From Bacteroides muris (ex Afrizal et al. 2022) (GTDB lineage: Bacteria > Bacteroidota > Bacteroidia > Bacteroidales > Bacteroidaceae), in contig NZ_SRYZ01000002.1 of NCBI RefSeq assembly GCF_004793475.1, positions 124,001 through 188,000 of the forward strand: a DNA stretch of 64,000 nucleotides, in the 5' to 3' direction. The notes under the pieces are model-generated. The model made no database searches, was not told the DNA's origin, and was given only the letters and a program-made list of their open reading frames with translations. Numbering within the stretch: the first letter of the stretch is position 1; the number at the start of each line of letters is the position of its first letter. This document shows, in pieces, positions 40,801 to 49,036 of the stretch. The translations under genes were made by a program, and so were the position numbers.

Positions 40801-41147
40801 CTCCCGAAAACACAGATGCTTTCTATCCCCGTCCGATGGATTACAAGCAGTCTGCTTCGGGTAACTATAGCGTGAATGACCGCTATTTGCTGAATATGGC
40901 TTATCTGCGTCTGAAGACGTTTACTGTGGGATATTCTCTTCCTAAGGTTTGGTTGAGCAAATTCAAGGTGCAAGGTTTGCGTGTTTATTTCACCGGTGAA
41001 AACCTTTTCACCATCGACGGTGTGAAACCTGCTATCGATCCGGAAATAGGAATACGTACGGCCAGTGGTAAGAGTGACCAGCGTAACTTTGGCCGTAGCT
41101 ATCCATACCAGAAGACAGTGTCGTTCGGTATTCAGCTTAGTTTATAA
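37806..41147 (+). CDS. SusC/RagA-family TonB-dependent outer-membrane transporter (B)
   Basis: The 1113-residue protein has the same architecture as paralogue A: signal region ending NVMATQ, a carboxypeptidase-regulatory-like domain (VVDTKGEPVIGANVIEKGTT), DEVVVVGYGAQKKVNLTG, plug motifs (LQGAVPGLTI, LILVDNVEV, VLKDAASASIYGARGAFGV) and a barrel ending VSFGIQLSL. Its barrel differs strongly from A beyond the plug, so the two are likely to carry different glycans. No STN domain is present. The gene is followed 19 nt later by susD B. The start at 37806 (MNEDRKRRGLANGKFLT) aligns with that of copy A (MNEDHKKRGLTHSKLLT). Confidence 0.96.
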   Translation: MNEDRKRRGLANGKFLTAVAICALFLGSGNVMATQTASGDSQGVQEQMQSISVTVTVVDTKGEPVIGANVIEKGTTNGGITDLDGVSKLNVKPGAILQVSFVGYTTQEVKATSVMKVVLKDDTELLDEVVVVGYGAQKKVNLTGAVANVDVNKTIDSRPITDIGRALQGAVPGLTITTNSGEIGGAPTIKIRGSIGSPNGDSKPLILVDNVEVTDISMVNPDDIESISVLKDAASASIYGARGAFGVLLITTKSRSKHERLSVKYTNNFAWRTPTKTPEQLPGWQQADINLQGVINQTKGSTAFYNVVGNMRVDATHVQKMKDYWDKYGYGDQFGREMELGRDFEFRDGGMFFIRTWDWYDEYIKDWAPQQNHSLSINGGNGKTNYNIALGYLSQDGMMKVNSDNYKRYNANISLNSELNKYVSIRTGVMFTRSDYDKPFNYNSDLYDPMYYLYRWQPMMPYGTFEGKEFRNALTEQKSAPITTKEREYLRLTGGATIKPIKDLTLDIDVAYSSVENRYKKYGTPSLTSGYEIFTARPSVEALRDSYGSYLSAATYDYVYQETGRTENLTANFVATYAKRWGDHDFKAMAGSSLEKSEYEYYWAQRKGLLDPAKPELNLATGDQTTSSSHTWWSVAGFFGRLNYSYKDRYMLELNGRYDGSSRFPSGNRFGFFPSMSAGYRISEEPFMQSLKPYLSTLKIRGSWGMIGNQDVGTDRYISTLSTSVDSWIIDGKKVQSTQKPTIVSSTLTWEKVTTLDLGLDARFFNDALGVTFDWYNRTTSDILTTANLPATLGADAPYENMGTIQTKGWELAIDYRHTFKNGLHFGVTASVADDKTEVTKWTYNTKIPSYGATGWWDKSAYKEGMVLGDIWGLQFDRFLTEDDFNADGSLKAGLPDQTKVFPAGYQFAPGDVLYKDLDNNGEIVKQTNTNDRGDLSVIGNALPRLQFGLNLDAAWKGFDISMFFQGVAKRKLWAAGNQVLPGFTTGEPFYKGAEDYWTPENTDAFYPRPMDYKQSASGNYSVNDRYLLNMAYLRLKTFTVGYSLPKVWLSKFKVQGLRVYFTGENLFTIDGVKPAIDPEIGIRTASGKSDQRNFGRSYPYQKTVSFGIQLSL

Positions 41148-41166
41148 TCTAATAGTAATTGCAGTT

Positions 41167-43065
41167 ATGAAAAAGAAAAATTTATTATATATCGTTTGTG
41201 CGTTGGCAATGGGCTCGCTCTGCGGTTGCGACGATTTTTTGAATAAAGACCCGCAGGACAAGCAGACCAATGACACTTATTGGCAGACTGAAACTTCTTT
41301 GCGTACTTATGCGCAAGACTTCTATTCTTCCTACTTTACAGGATATGGTACCGACTATACTGTTTTTGCCGGTTATTTCTCTGGAGATGACTATACGGAT
41401 GATTTTATCAATCTGAATAATGCAAATACAAACGGTTCAGGATATATTTATTTCTCCACTTCTGCCACTACGGACTGGAATAGCCAGACAGGAACTTGGT
41501 CGGGCAATTATAGTGTTATTTATAAAGCCAATGTCATGCTTGAGAAGATTCCCGGAATGAATATTTCGGACGAAGCCAAGAAACACTGGGAAGGTGTTGC
41601 ACGCTATTTCCGTGCAATGGCTTATAGTACGCTGGCAAAGTATTATGGCGGTGTTCCTTACTACGATAAGGTGACAGACCCGGCAGACCCGGCCCTTTAT
41701 AAAGACCGTGATTCTTATTTGTATGTAGCGCAGAAGATACAAGAGGATTTTCAGTATGCATTGGATAATGTACGTACGGATGATACGAAGCGCCAAGTCA
41801 ACAAATATGTGGTTGGTGCGTATATGTCACGCGAAATGCTGTATCATGCCACATGGCTGAAGTATCACGGTACTACTGTAGGTCCTACTTCAGAGAAAGT
41901 GGCGGATGGTGATATTAAGAATTTACTGCAAGGAGCCATTAATGGTGCGGAGGTAGTGATGAACTCTGGTATCTATTCAATAGGCAATACCTATAATGCT
42001 TTGTTTACTACGGACGATTTGGCTAACAATCCGGAAGTTATCTGGTATCGTGAATATACAAGCGGTTTGCAGTGTAATGCTTTGATGTCCTACAATGGCC
42101 CGGAAGATCAGACTCAGGGTGGTGTTACGCAAGATGTAATCAACACTTATCTTTGCAGTGACGGTTTGCCGATAGGTCAGTCTCCGCTGTATCAAGGTAA
42201 GGAAGATCCGAGTATTCAGAAGTCATTTCAAGATCGTGACCCGCGTTTGTATCAAACTATTGCCGATAGTCTCCGTATCATGAGCGCCATGGGTACAAAT
42301 TATACCGAAGGTACATCACCAACGGGATATCCTACCAAAAAGTTCCTGAACGACGAGTGGTGGGTGGCTGGTCTGGATTACTGTACCGGTAGATTAAGTC
42401 CGGCTGATGCTCCGTGTATCCGCTATGCGGAAGTGTTGCTGAACTATGTAGAAGCACGTTATGAGATTGCTCAAGTGGGGGGTAACGGTTTCTCGCAGAG
42501 CGACCTTGACAAATCTATCAATGAACTCCGTGACCGTCAGCTGACGAAGTGGGGAGATACTGAAGCCAAGACAATGCCGAAAGTTCAACTGAATGGCGGT
42601 AACTTGAGTGTGAATGGAGTTGTTATCAATGACCCTGCCCGTGACCCTGATGTCAATCCGGTTTTGTGGGAAATCCGTCGTGAGCGTCGTATTGAGTTGA
42701 TTATGGAAGGCCGTCGTGGTGAGGACCTCCGTCGTTGGGCCAAGTTTGAATACTTAAACTCAGAAGATGCAAATGGTTATCCTACCATGTCTTTCCTGGG
42801 TGCTTATGTCAATATGGCCGATTATCCGGAAATATCTTCAAAAGATGATTCCGGCAAGAGAGTGCTCTATCTGTTCGACCCGGAGAATCCCGGTAATGTA
42901 GAAACTGAAAAAGGGTATATTTATTATCTTCGTGAAAAAGAACTTCGTATATTCAAGGCTGGTGAATTGAATTCGGAACGCTACTATTTGCGTGCCATAC
43001 CGGCTGCACAGTTGACTATTTATGAGAATAAAGGTCAGGTGTTGACTCAGAACCCAGGTTGGTAA
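41167..43065 (+). CDS. SusD/RagB-family glycan-binding lipoprotein (B)
   Basis: The 632-residue lipoprotein (acceptor Cys21 in SLCGCDDFLNKDPQD) has the SusD-type core: WSGNYSVIYKANVMLEKI, GVARYFRAMAYSTLAKYYGG, RERRIELIMEGRRGEDLRRW and the terminal AIPAAQLTIYENKGQVLTQN. ATG 41167 is chosen; a longer frame from 41065 overlaps susC and lacks a signal sequence. It is larger than SusD A and belongs to a different sub-group by eye. With SusC B it should bind and import a glycan at the outer membrane. It ends at a very strong terminator. Confidence 0.95.
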   Translation: MKKKNLLYIVCALAMGSLCGCDDFLNKDPQDKQTNDTYWQTETSLRTYAQDFYSSYFTGYGTDYTVFAGYFSGDDYTDDFINLNNANTNGSGYIYFSTSATTDWNSQTGTWSGNYSVIYKANVMLEKIPGMNISDEAKKHWEGVARYFRAMAYSTLAKYYGGVPYYDKVTDPADPALYKDRDSYLYVAQKIQEDFQYALDNVRTDDTKRQVNKYVVGAYMSREMLYHATWLKYHGTTVGPTSEKVADGDIKNLLQGAINGAEVVMNSGIYSIGNTYNALFTTDDLANNPEVIWYREYTSGLQCNALMSYNGPEDQTQGGVTQDVINTYLCSDGLPIGQSPLYQGKEDPSIQKSFQDRDPRLYQTIADSLRIMSAMGTNYTEGTSPTGYPTKKFLNDEWWVAGLDYCTGRLSPADAPCIRYAEVLLNYVEARYEIAQVGGNGFSQSDLDKSINELRDRQLTKWGDTEAKTMPKVQLNGGNLSVNGVVINDPARDPDVNPVLWEIRRERRIELIMEGRRGEDLRRWAKFEYLNSEDANGYPTMSFLGAYVNMADYPEISSKDDSGKRVLYLFDPENPGNVETEKGYIYYLREKELRIFKAGELNSERYYLRAIPAAQLTIYENKGQVLTQNPGW

Positions 43066-43084
43066 TATTATGAAGTAGATTATA

Positions 43085-43130
43085 AAAATAAGGGATGTCC
43101 TCACAAAACGAGGACATCCCTTATTTTTTA
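43085..43130. terminator. Strong bidirectional terminator
   Basis: An 18-bp perfect stem (left arm 43085-43102, right arm 43110-43127, core GGGATGTCCTC/GAGGACATCCC) with a 7-nt loop ACAAAAC, A-rich before and T-rich after. It serves susD B (+) and asd (-), whose stops are 20 and 13 nt away. Confidence 0.95.
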
Positions 43131-43142
43131 TTCATTGTTCTC

Positions 43143-44150
43143 TTACAGTGCCTTTTCCTTAATCAGGTATTCTGCAATCTGTACCGCATTCAGTGCAGCG
43201 CCTTTTTTGATTTGGTCACCTACAATCCAGAATGTCAATCCGTTCTCGTTGCTGAGGTCCTTGCGGATACGGCCTACGTAAACCGGGTCTTTGCCGGCGA
43301 GGAACAACGGCATGGGGTATTCCTTTTCTGCCGGATTGTCCATCAGAATCAAGCCTTCGCCGTTGGCAAATGCTTCGCGGGCTTCTTCTATGGAGATGGG
43401 GCGCTCGGTCTCTACCCAGATACTTTCGGAGTGGGAACGGAGGGCAGGAACACGTACACAAGTAGCACTGACTTTTACGTCAGAGTGCATAATCTTGCGT
43501 GTCTCGTTGTACATCTTCATTTCCTCTTTGGTATAGCCGTTTTCGGTGAATACGTCGATTTGCGGAATGAGGTTGAATGCCAGCTGGTAAGCGAATTTCT
43601 CAACGGTTACGGGTTCGCCTGCCAATACCTGGCGGTATTGCTCGTACAACTCGTCCATGGCAGCAGCGCCGGCACCACTGGCAGCCTGATAGGTAGAAAC
43701 ATGCACGGTCTTTATATGGGAAAGCTGTTCGATGGCTTTCAGTGCCACTACCATTTGGATAGTAGTACAGTTAGGGTTGGCGATGATGCCGCGCGGACGG
43801 TCTTTGGCGTCAGCAGCATTTACTTCGGGTACTACCAAAGGCACATCGGCATCCATACGATAAGCGCTGGAATTGTCAATCATCACTGCTCCGTACTTGG
43901 TAATGGTTTCGGCAAACTCTTTGGAGGTGCCTGCGCCTGCGGAAGTGAAAGCGATATCAACCCCTTTGAAGTCATCATTGTGTTGCAAGAGTTTCACCTC
44001 GATCTGTTTACCGCGGAAGGTATATTTGGTTCCGGCACTGCGTTTAGAACCGAACAATACTAACTCGTCCAACGGGAAATTTCTTTCATCGAGCACTCGC
44101 AGGAACTCTTGTCCCACGGCTCCGCTTGCTCCAACAATAGCTACTTTCAT
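43143..44150 (-). CDS. asd: Aspartate-semialdehyde dehydrogenase
   Basis: This 335-residue cytoplasmic enzyme reduces aspartyl phosphate to aspartate semialdehyde with NADPH, feeding lysine/diaminopimelate, threonine and methionine synthesis. Visible motifs are the Rossmann [14 protein letters not shown] at the N-terminus, the active-site Cys in [11 protein letters not shown] near residue 128, and the conserved [20 protein letters not shown]. Length and start are normal for the family. It is monocistronic between a bidirectional terminator and a - strand TAAATTTG -7 box at 44226-44219. Confidence 0.96.
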   Translation of the reverse strand: MKVAIVGASGAVGQEFLRVLDERNFPLDELVLFGSKRSAGTKYTFRGKQIEVKLLQHNDDFKGVDIAFTSAGAGTSKEFAETITKYGAVMIDNSSAYRMDADVPLVVPEVNAADAKDRPRGIIANPNCTTIQMVVALKAIEQLSHIKTVHVSTYQAASGAGAAAMDELYEQYRQVLAGEPVTVEKFAYQLAFNLIPQIDVFTENGYTKEEMKMYNETRKIMHSDVKVSATCVRVPALRSHSESIWVETERPISIEEAREAFANGEGLILMDNPAEKEYPMPLFLAGKDPVYVGRIRKDLSNENGLTFWIVGDQIKKGAALNAVQIAEYLIKEKAL

Positions 44151-44192
44151 TTTTCTTTTGTTTTAAATTAAGTTTATAAAAAAGTGAAATAC

Positions 44193-44226
44193 TATCTCTA
44201 AAAAGATAGAATTGGTCGCAAATTTA
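44193..44226 (-). promoter_or_regulatory. Predicted asd promoter and small hairpin
   Basis: TAAATTTG (44226-44219 on the - strand) fits the -7 consensus. Just downstream in the transcript, TATCT and AGATA (44193-44209) form a small stem. The antiporter gene reads the other way from a weaker box, TTATTTTG (44271-44278). Confidence 0.5.
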
Positions 44227-44304
44227 TAACAAAATGCTGTATAACACCGCATAAAGTGAAAAGTTTTTCGTTATTTTGCATGCAAAACCTAAAACTTACA
44301 GCCT

Positions 44305-46434
44305 ATGAACTGGTTTGACTTCAGCTTGAAACTTCCCATCACCGACCCTACATGGATATTCCTCCTTGTACTCCTCATTATATTGTTTGCTCCCATATTG
44401 TTGAATAAGCTTCGTATTCCGCACATTATCGGAATGATACTGGCGGGGCTTGTCATCGGGGAGCATGGTTTCAATATTTTGGTGCGTGACAGCAGTTTTG
44501 AACTTTTCGGCAAAGTAGGCTTGTATTACATCATGTTCCTTGCCGGTCTGGAAATGAATATGGGAGACTTCAAACAGAACCGGGGCAAAGCTCTTGTTTT
44601 GGGGCTCTTGGCTTTTATTGTGCCCATAGGCATAGGTTTGGTAACGAATATAGCTTTGTTGAAGTACGGGGTGCTGACCTCTGTCCTGCTGGCAAGTATG
44701 TATGCGTCGCATACGCTGGTGGCTTATCCCATCGTGATTCGTTACGGTGTGTCGCGGCATCGTAGTGTGAGCATTGCGGTGGGAGGAACGGCGGTTACGG
44801 ATACACTCACTTTGCTGGTTCTGGCCGTTGTGGGTGGTATGTTCAAGGGAGAGTCGGACGGCTTCTTCTGGGTATGGCTTGTCATAAAGGTTATCTTCCT
44901 GGGTATTTTGATTGTATATCTGTTTCCACGCATAGGTCGTTGGTTCTTTCGGAGGTACGATGACAACGTAATGCAGTTCATATTCGTGCTTGCCATGGTT
45001 TTTCTCGGAGCCGGATTGATGGAGTTTGTGGGGATGGAGGGTATCCTGGGTGCTTTCCTGGCAGGTTTGGTATTGAACCGGCTGATTCCGCATGTCTCTC
45101 CGCTGATGAACCATCTGGAGTTTGTGGGCAACGCCTTGTTTATTCCCTATTTCCTGATAGGTGTGGGCATGCTGATTGATGTGCACGTGATTTTCGGTCA
45201 TGGCGATGCTCTGAAAGTAGCGGCTGTAATGATTGTGGTGGCATTGGCTGGTAAATGGATTGCCTGCTGGCTGACGCAGAAAATATATAAGATGGAAGGG
45301 ATTGAACGGGAGTTGATGTACGGATTGAGCAATGCACAGGCAGCGGCAACGCTGGCGGCTGTGTTGGTGGGATACAACATCATTCTGCCTGGTGGGGAAC
45401 GCTTGCTGAATGATGATGTATTAAACGGTACCGTTCTGCTGATTCTTGTAACTTGCATCGTCAGTTCGTTTATTACGGAACGTGCCGCACGGAAGATTGC
45501 CATGGAGGAAGCCCATCTGGAAGCAAGTCGTTCCGTGGAGCCGGAGAAGATTCTGATTCCGATAGCCAACCCCGATACGATTGAAGACTTGATAAATCTT
45601 TCTTTGGTGATACGCGACCCGAAGCAACGGGATAATCTGTTGGCACTGAATGTCATCAACGACGATAGCAGTTCTGAAAGTGCTGAACTGCGCGGGAAAC
45701 GCTATCTGGAAAAGGCTGCCATGATAACGGCCTCGGCAGATGTACCGTTGAGGCAAATTACACGTTATGACTTGAATATCGCTTCCGGAATTATCCATGC
45801 GGCAAAAGAATATGCAGCGACCGATGTCATTATAGGTCTGCACCGTAAAGTCAATATCGTGGACTCCTTCTTCGGTATGCTGACGGAGAATCTGCTGAAA
45901 GGCTTGCATCGCGAGGTGATGGTTTCCAAGTTCCTGATGCCCATTAACACAATCAGGCGGGTGATTGTGGCGGTACCTCCGAAAGCCGAGTATGAGGCGG
46001 GATTCCTGAAATGGGTGGAACATTTTTGCCGGTTGGGGAGTACTTTGGGTTGCCGGGTGCATTTTTATGCCAATGAAGAGACTACCGCCCATCTTCAAGG
46101 GCTGGTGAAAGCCAAATATGGACAGACATTGACAGACTTTTCCCGCCTGGACGATTGGGGGGACTTGCTGATATTGACCGGGCAAGTGAATTTTGACCAT
46201 CTGTTAGTGATTATCAGTGCCCGTCGGGGCTCCATCTCCTATGACAGCTCCTTCGAGAAGTTGCCGGCACAAATCAGTAAATATTTTGCAAATAATAGTC
46301 TGATTGTATTGTATCCGGATCAACTAGGTGAACCGCAGGATGCGGTATCCTTCTCAAATCCGCGTGGCAACAATGAGTCGCAACATTACGAGAAGGTCGG
46401 CAAATGGTTTTATAAGTGGTTTAAAAAAAGCTGA
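44305..46434 (+). CDS. CPA2-family cation:proton antiporter with universal-stress-like C-terminal domain
   Basis: The 709-residue inner-membrane protein has about 12 hydrophobic segments in the first 400 residues, with the CPA2 pattern LRIPHIIGMILAGLVIGEHG and EFVGNALFIPYFLIGVGMLI. The remaining about 300 residues (PEKILIPIANPDTIEDLINL, then IRRVIVAVPPKAEYEAGFLK) look like two universal-stress-protein-like domains in the cytoplasm. It likely exchanges Na+ or K+ for protons in pH or ion homeostasis, with the C-terminal part as a nucleotide-sensing regulator. The tcdA start lies 1 nt after its stop, so the two are translated in tandem. Ion specificity cannot be read. Confidence 0.87.
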   Translation: MNWFDFSLKLPITDPTWIFLLVLLIILFAPILLNKLRIPHIIGMILAGLVIGEHGFNILVRDSSFELFGKVGLYYIMFLAGLEMNMGDFKQNRGKALVLGLLAFIVPIGIGLVTNIALLKYGVLTSVLLASMYASHTLVAYPIVIRYGVSRHRSVSIAVGGTAVTDTLTLLVLAVVGGMFKGESDGFFWVWLVIKVIFLGILIVYLFPRIGRWFFRRYDDNVMQFIFVLAMVFLGAGLMEFVGMEGILGAFLAGLVLNRLIPHVSPLMNHLEFVGNALFIPYFLIGVGMLIDVHVIFGHGDALKVAAVMIVVALAGKWIACWLTQKIYKMEGIERELMYGLSNAQAAATLAAVLVGYNIILPGGERLLNDDVLNGTVLLILVTCIVSSFITERAARKIAMEEAHLEASRSVEPEKILIPIANPDTIEDLINLSLVIRDPKQRDNLLALNVINDDSSSESAELRGKRYLEKAAMITASADVPLRQITRYDLNIASGIIHAAKEYAATDVIIGLHRKVNIVDSFFGMLTENLLKGLHREVMVSKFLMPINTIRRVIVAVPPKAEYEAGFLKWVEHFCRLGSTLGCRVHFYANEETTAHLQGLVKAKYGQTLTDFSRLDDWGDLLILTGQVNFDHLLVIISARRGSISYDSSFEKLPAQISKYFANNSLIVLYPDQLGEPQDAVSFSNPRGNNESQHYEKVGKWFYKWFKKS

Positions 46435-46435
46435 A

Positions 46436-47146
46436 ATGGAAGATTGGAAACAACGAACGCAACTCCTGCTGGGAGATGAAAAGATGGAACGGCTACGTAA
46501 AGCGCATGTACTTGTCGTAGGACTGGGTGGTGTAGGTGCTTATGCGGCCGAGATGATATGCCGTGCCGGAGTGGGGCGGATGACGATTGTCGATGCTGAT
46601 ACCGTGCAGTCTACGAACATAAACCGTCAGTTGCCGGCTCTGCATTCTACCTTGGGGCAGAAGAAGGCAGAGATATTGGCATCACGTTTCAGGGACATTA
46701 ATCCGGCTCTGGAATTGAAAGTGTTTCCCATATTCCTGAAAGATGAGAACATACCGGAACTGCTGGATGCAGCGGCTTATGACTTTGTGGTGGATGCCAT
46801 TGATACGCTTGCTCCAAAATGCCATTTGATAGCGGAAACCATGAGGCGGCATATCAAGATTGTGTCCAGCATGGGGGCGGGAGCAAAGAGTGACATTACG
46901 CAAGTGCGCTTTGCCGATATATGGGATACCTATCATTGTGGATTGAGCAAGGCTGTGCGTAAGCGTCTGCAAAAGATGGGCATAAAGCGCAAGCTTCCCG
47001 TAGTTTTCAGTACGGAGCAAGCGGACTTGAAGGCGGTGTTGCTGACGGATGATGAGATGAACAAGAAATCCACTTGCGGCACGATAAGTTATCTGCCGGC
47101 AGTGTTTGGCTGCTACTTGGCAGAATATGTCATTAAAAGGCTGTAA
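46436..47146 (+). CDS. tcdA: tRNA threonylcarbamoyladenosine dehydratase (TcdA/CsdL-like)
   Basis: The 236-residue E1-like protein has a ThiF/MoeB nucleotide-binding core: [51 protein letters not shown] and [10 protein letters not shown]. TcdA uses ATP to cyclise t6A37 in tRNAs to ct6A. ATG 46436 is chosen because it gives the usual [20 protein letters not shown] start; a longer frame from 46328 lies inside the antiporter gene. Followed 11 nt later by a LolD-type ATPase gene. The TcdA call over other ThiF-like proteins rests on length and the [10 protein letters not shown] segment. Confidence 0.9.
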   Translation: MEDWKQRTQLLLGDEKMERLRKAHVLVVGLGGVGAYAAEMICRAGVGRMTIVDADTVQSTNINRQLPALHSTLGQKKAEILASRFRDINPALELKVFPIFLKDENIPELLDAAAYDFVVDAIDTLAPKCHLIAETMRRHIKIVSSMGAGAKSDITQVRFADIWDTYHCGLSKAVRKRLQKMGIKRKLPVVFSTEQADLKAVLLTDDEMNKKSTCGTISYLPAVFGCYLAEYVIKRL

Positions 47147-47157
47147 AATTACTAATT

Positions 47158-47817
47158 ATGATCCATTTAGAGAATATAACGAAGAGTTTCGGTAATCTGC
47201 AAGTGTTGCGGGGTATTGACTTGGAGATAGAGAAAGGGGAGATTGCCAGTATTGTAGGACCCAGTGGAGCAGGTAAAACTACCTTGCTGCAAATCATGGG
47301 TACGTTGGATATGCCGGATGGCGGTTCGGTGGTTATTGACGGCACACAAGTCAACCGTATGAGGGAGAGGGAACTTTCTGCATTTCGCAACCGGCATATC
47401 GGTTTTGTGTTCCAGTTCCACCAGCTTCTGCCGGAGTTTACGGCTTTGGAGAATGTAATGATACCGGCCTTTATTGCCGGAAGAGGACAGCAGGAAGCCA
47501 AGGAAGCGGCTGCGGAAATTCTTGAATTCATGGGGCTTGCCGAACGGGCTTCCCACAAACCGAATGAGTTGTCGGGAGGTGAGAAGCAGCGTGTGGCGGT
47601 GGCCCGTGCTCTCATCAATCATCCGGCAGTGGTGCTGGCAGATGAACCTTCCGGTAGCTTGGATACCCATAATAAGGAAGAACTGCACCAGCTCTTTTTT
47701 GATTTACGTAACCGTTTCGGACAAACGTTTGTTATCGTAACCCATGATGAAGGACTGGCGCAGCTCACCGACCGGACGATACATCTGATTGACGGGGAAA
47801 TCAATAAAATGGTCTGA
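47158..47817 (+). CDS. LolD/MacB-type ABC transporter ATPase
   Basis: This 219-residue ATPase has Walker [11 protein letters not shown]-loop [17 protein letters not shown], signature [15 protein letters not shown], Walker [13 protein letters not shown] and H-loop VTHDEG. It falls in the LolD/FtsE/MacB group that extrudes lipoproteins or peptides. No permease gene is beside it, so the membrane partner must be encoded elsewhere (as for lolC/E split loci). It is the third gene of the antiporter-tcdA run with an 11-nt spacer. LolD is the likeliest role, but the sub-family cannot be decided by eye. Confidence 0.85.
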   Translation: MIHLENITKSFGNLQVLRGIDLEIEKGEIASIVGPSGAGKTTLLQIMGTLDMPDGGSVVIDGTQVNRMRERELSAFRNRHIGFVFQFHQLLPEFTALENVMIPAFIAGRGQQEAKEAAAEILEFMGLAERASHKPNELSGGEKQRVAVARALINHPAVVLADEPSGSLDTHNKEELHQLFFDLRNRFGQTFVIVTHDEGLAQLTDRTIHLIDGEINKMV

Positions 47818-47819
47818 GC

Positions 47820-47954
47820 CTATTTCCCTGTGCCCATTACTCCCGAGTCATTGTCACTGTTGTTCACCTTTCGCTGTGCCGTCTTGAAACTACGGCTGAA
47901 CGAGAAGTAGCGGGGAAAGTTTACCAGGAACATGCGGGAGTTCTCATTTCTTCA
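47820..47954 (-). pseudogene. 3' remnant of an outer-membrane beta-barrel gene
   Basis: On the - strand an open stretch of about 43 codons ends at 47820-47822 (TAG) and reads RNENSRMFLVNFPRYFSFSR, then SFKTAQRKVNNSDNDSGVMG. The NNSDNDSGVM ending is typical of the C-terminus of Bacteroidetes TonB-receptor-like barrel proteins (CarboxypepD_reg/OMP_b-brl_3 type). A stop codon precedes it at 47952-47954, and no upstream coding part was found in 47955-48079, so only the tail remains. The rest of this 262-nt gap shows no gene. Confidence 0.55.
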
Positions 47955-48079
47955 TATTGATATGATGGTTCTAATCCTTATTGCAGTAGACCTTCCTGCT
48001 TTCAAGGCGTTTCTGCTTGTTAAACGAAATGAGTGGTGAAAAGGTTACATCAGACATTGAAGAATGTTGCATGATGCTG

Positions 48080-49030
48080 TTATTCAAAGCAAACGTAGTG
48101 ACTGATTTTCTCCAAATCGGTATCGGAGAATTCCTCGTAAAGTGCAAAAGGTTTCAGACTATGAAGGTTGCCTTTCTTCTTTCGGTATTCTACAATGGCC
48201 TTTGCTTGGTAGAAGTTGATGTAAGGATGGTTGCGTAGCCTCTCTAGGCTACTACGGTTCAGGTTGATGAGGCGGATGGCCCGGGTGTCGATGGAAAACC
48301 AAGACTGCAATTGGCTGGTGTCCAAATGGATTTCTTGTAGTTGTGTGATGTCGTAGAATCCTCCCAGGCGTTGTCGGTAACTGATGATTAGACGGGCAAT
48401 GCCGCTACCGATGCCTGGTATTTTCTTCAGCTCTGTGGTGTCGGCGCGGTTCAGGTCGACAAGGGTTCCGGCCGGATATTTTTCCGGTGCAATTCGGGAA
48501 GTGGCAGCGCTGTCATTGCTTCCAGGAGAGCTGTACAACCGGGCGGTTCTTGTTTCTGTGTCTTCCGGAGTGATGTGGATATAGGGCAGGAGTGTCTGAT
48601 ATTGTTTTTCTGTCATTCCATATATTTTCCGGAAATCTTCCGCCTTACGGAACTTCCCCCCTTTGCTACGGTAGCGGAGTATGTTTCGCACCATCCATCC
48701 GGGCAGTCCCAGTCGACAAAAAGTGACGGAGTCGGCGGTATTGGGATTAAAACGGGCCAGGGAGACAGTTGGAGGGTGCTTTGGGAGAGAAGAATTAAAT
48801 CTGTTGTCCCATTTTTGTTCCTTTTCTTGTATGGATGCGATGAACGATTCGTATTCTGCCATGGCAGTGGCCTGCCGCCGGATTGCTTCATCGGAGAGGG
48901 GGCGGTTTTCTCTTTGGTATATATAAATATACCCGGAGAGAAAGACGAGAATGATGCCGGTAATCAAAACCAGTATTCCGCGTCTTTCTCCTCGGGAGAA
49001 ATAAAGGAATTCTTTAAAAGGATTCTGCAT
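48080..49030 (-). CDS. Membrane-anchored helix-hairpin-helix (ComEA-like) protein
   Basis: The 316-residue protein has one N-terminal membrane helix (ILVLITGIILVFLSGYIYIY) and several helix-hairpin-helix units after residue 95: FCRLGLPGWMVRNILRYRSKG, ELKKIPGIGSGIARLIISYR and NHPYINFYQAKAIVEYRKKK. Such ComEA-like proteins bind DNA non-specifically; a role in DNA uptake or handling at the membrane is possible. It starts 6 nt after the NSS transporter stop and is probably cotranscribed with it. It is common as a hypothetical HhH protein in Bacteroides, and the true function is unknown to me. Confidence 0.83.
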   Translation of the reverse strand: MQNPFKEFLYFSRGERRGILVLITGIILVFLSGYIYIYQRENRPLSDEAIRRQATAMAEYESFIASIQEKEQKWDNRFNSSLPKHPPTVSLARFNPNTADSVTFCRLGLPGWMVRNILRYRSKGGKFRKAEDFRKIYGMTEKQYQTLLPYIHITPEDTETRTARLYSSPGSNDSAATSRIAPEKYPAGTLVDLNRADTTELKKIPGIGSGIARLIISYRQRLGGFYDITQLQEIHLDTSQLQSWFSIDTRAIRLINLNRSSLERLRNHPYINFYQAKAIVEYRKKKGNLHSLKPFALYEEFSDTDLEKISHYVCFE

Positions 49031-49036
49031 GATAGC

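Noticed and set aside
41065..41166. Upstream start for susD B
   Set aside because: It overlaps the end of susC B and would bury the lipoprotein signal; ATG 41167 is standard.
46328..46435. Upstream start for tcdA
   Set aside because: It lies inside the antiporter coding sequence; the family N-terminus begins at 46436.
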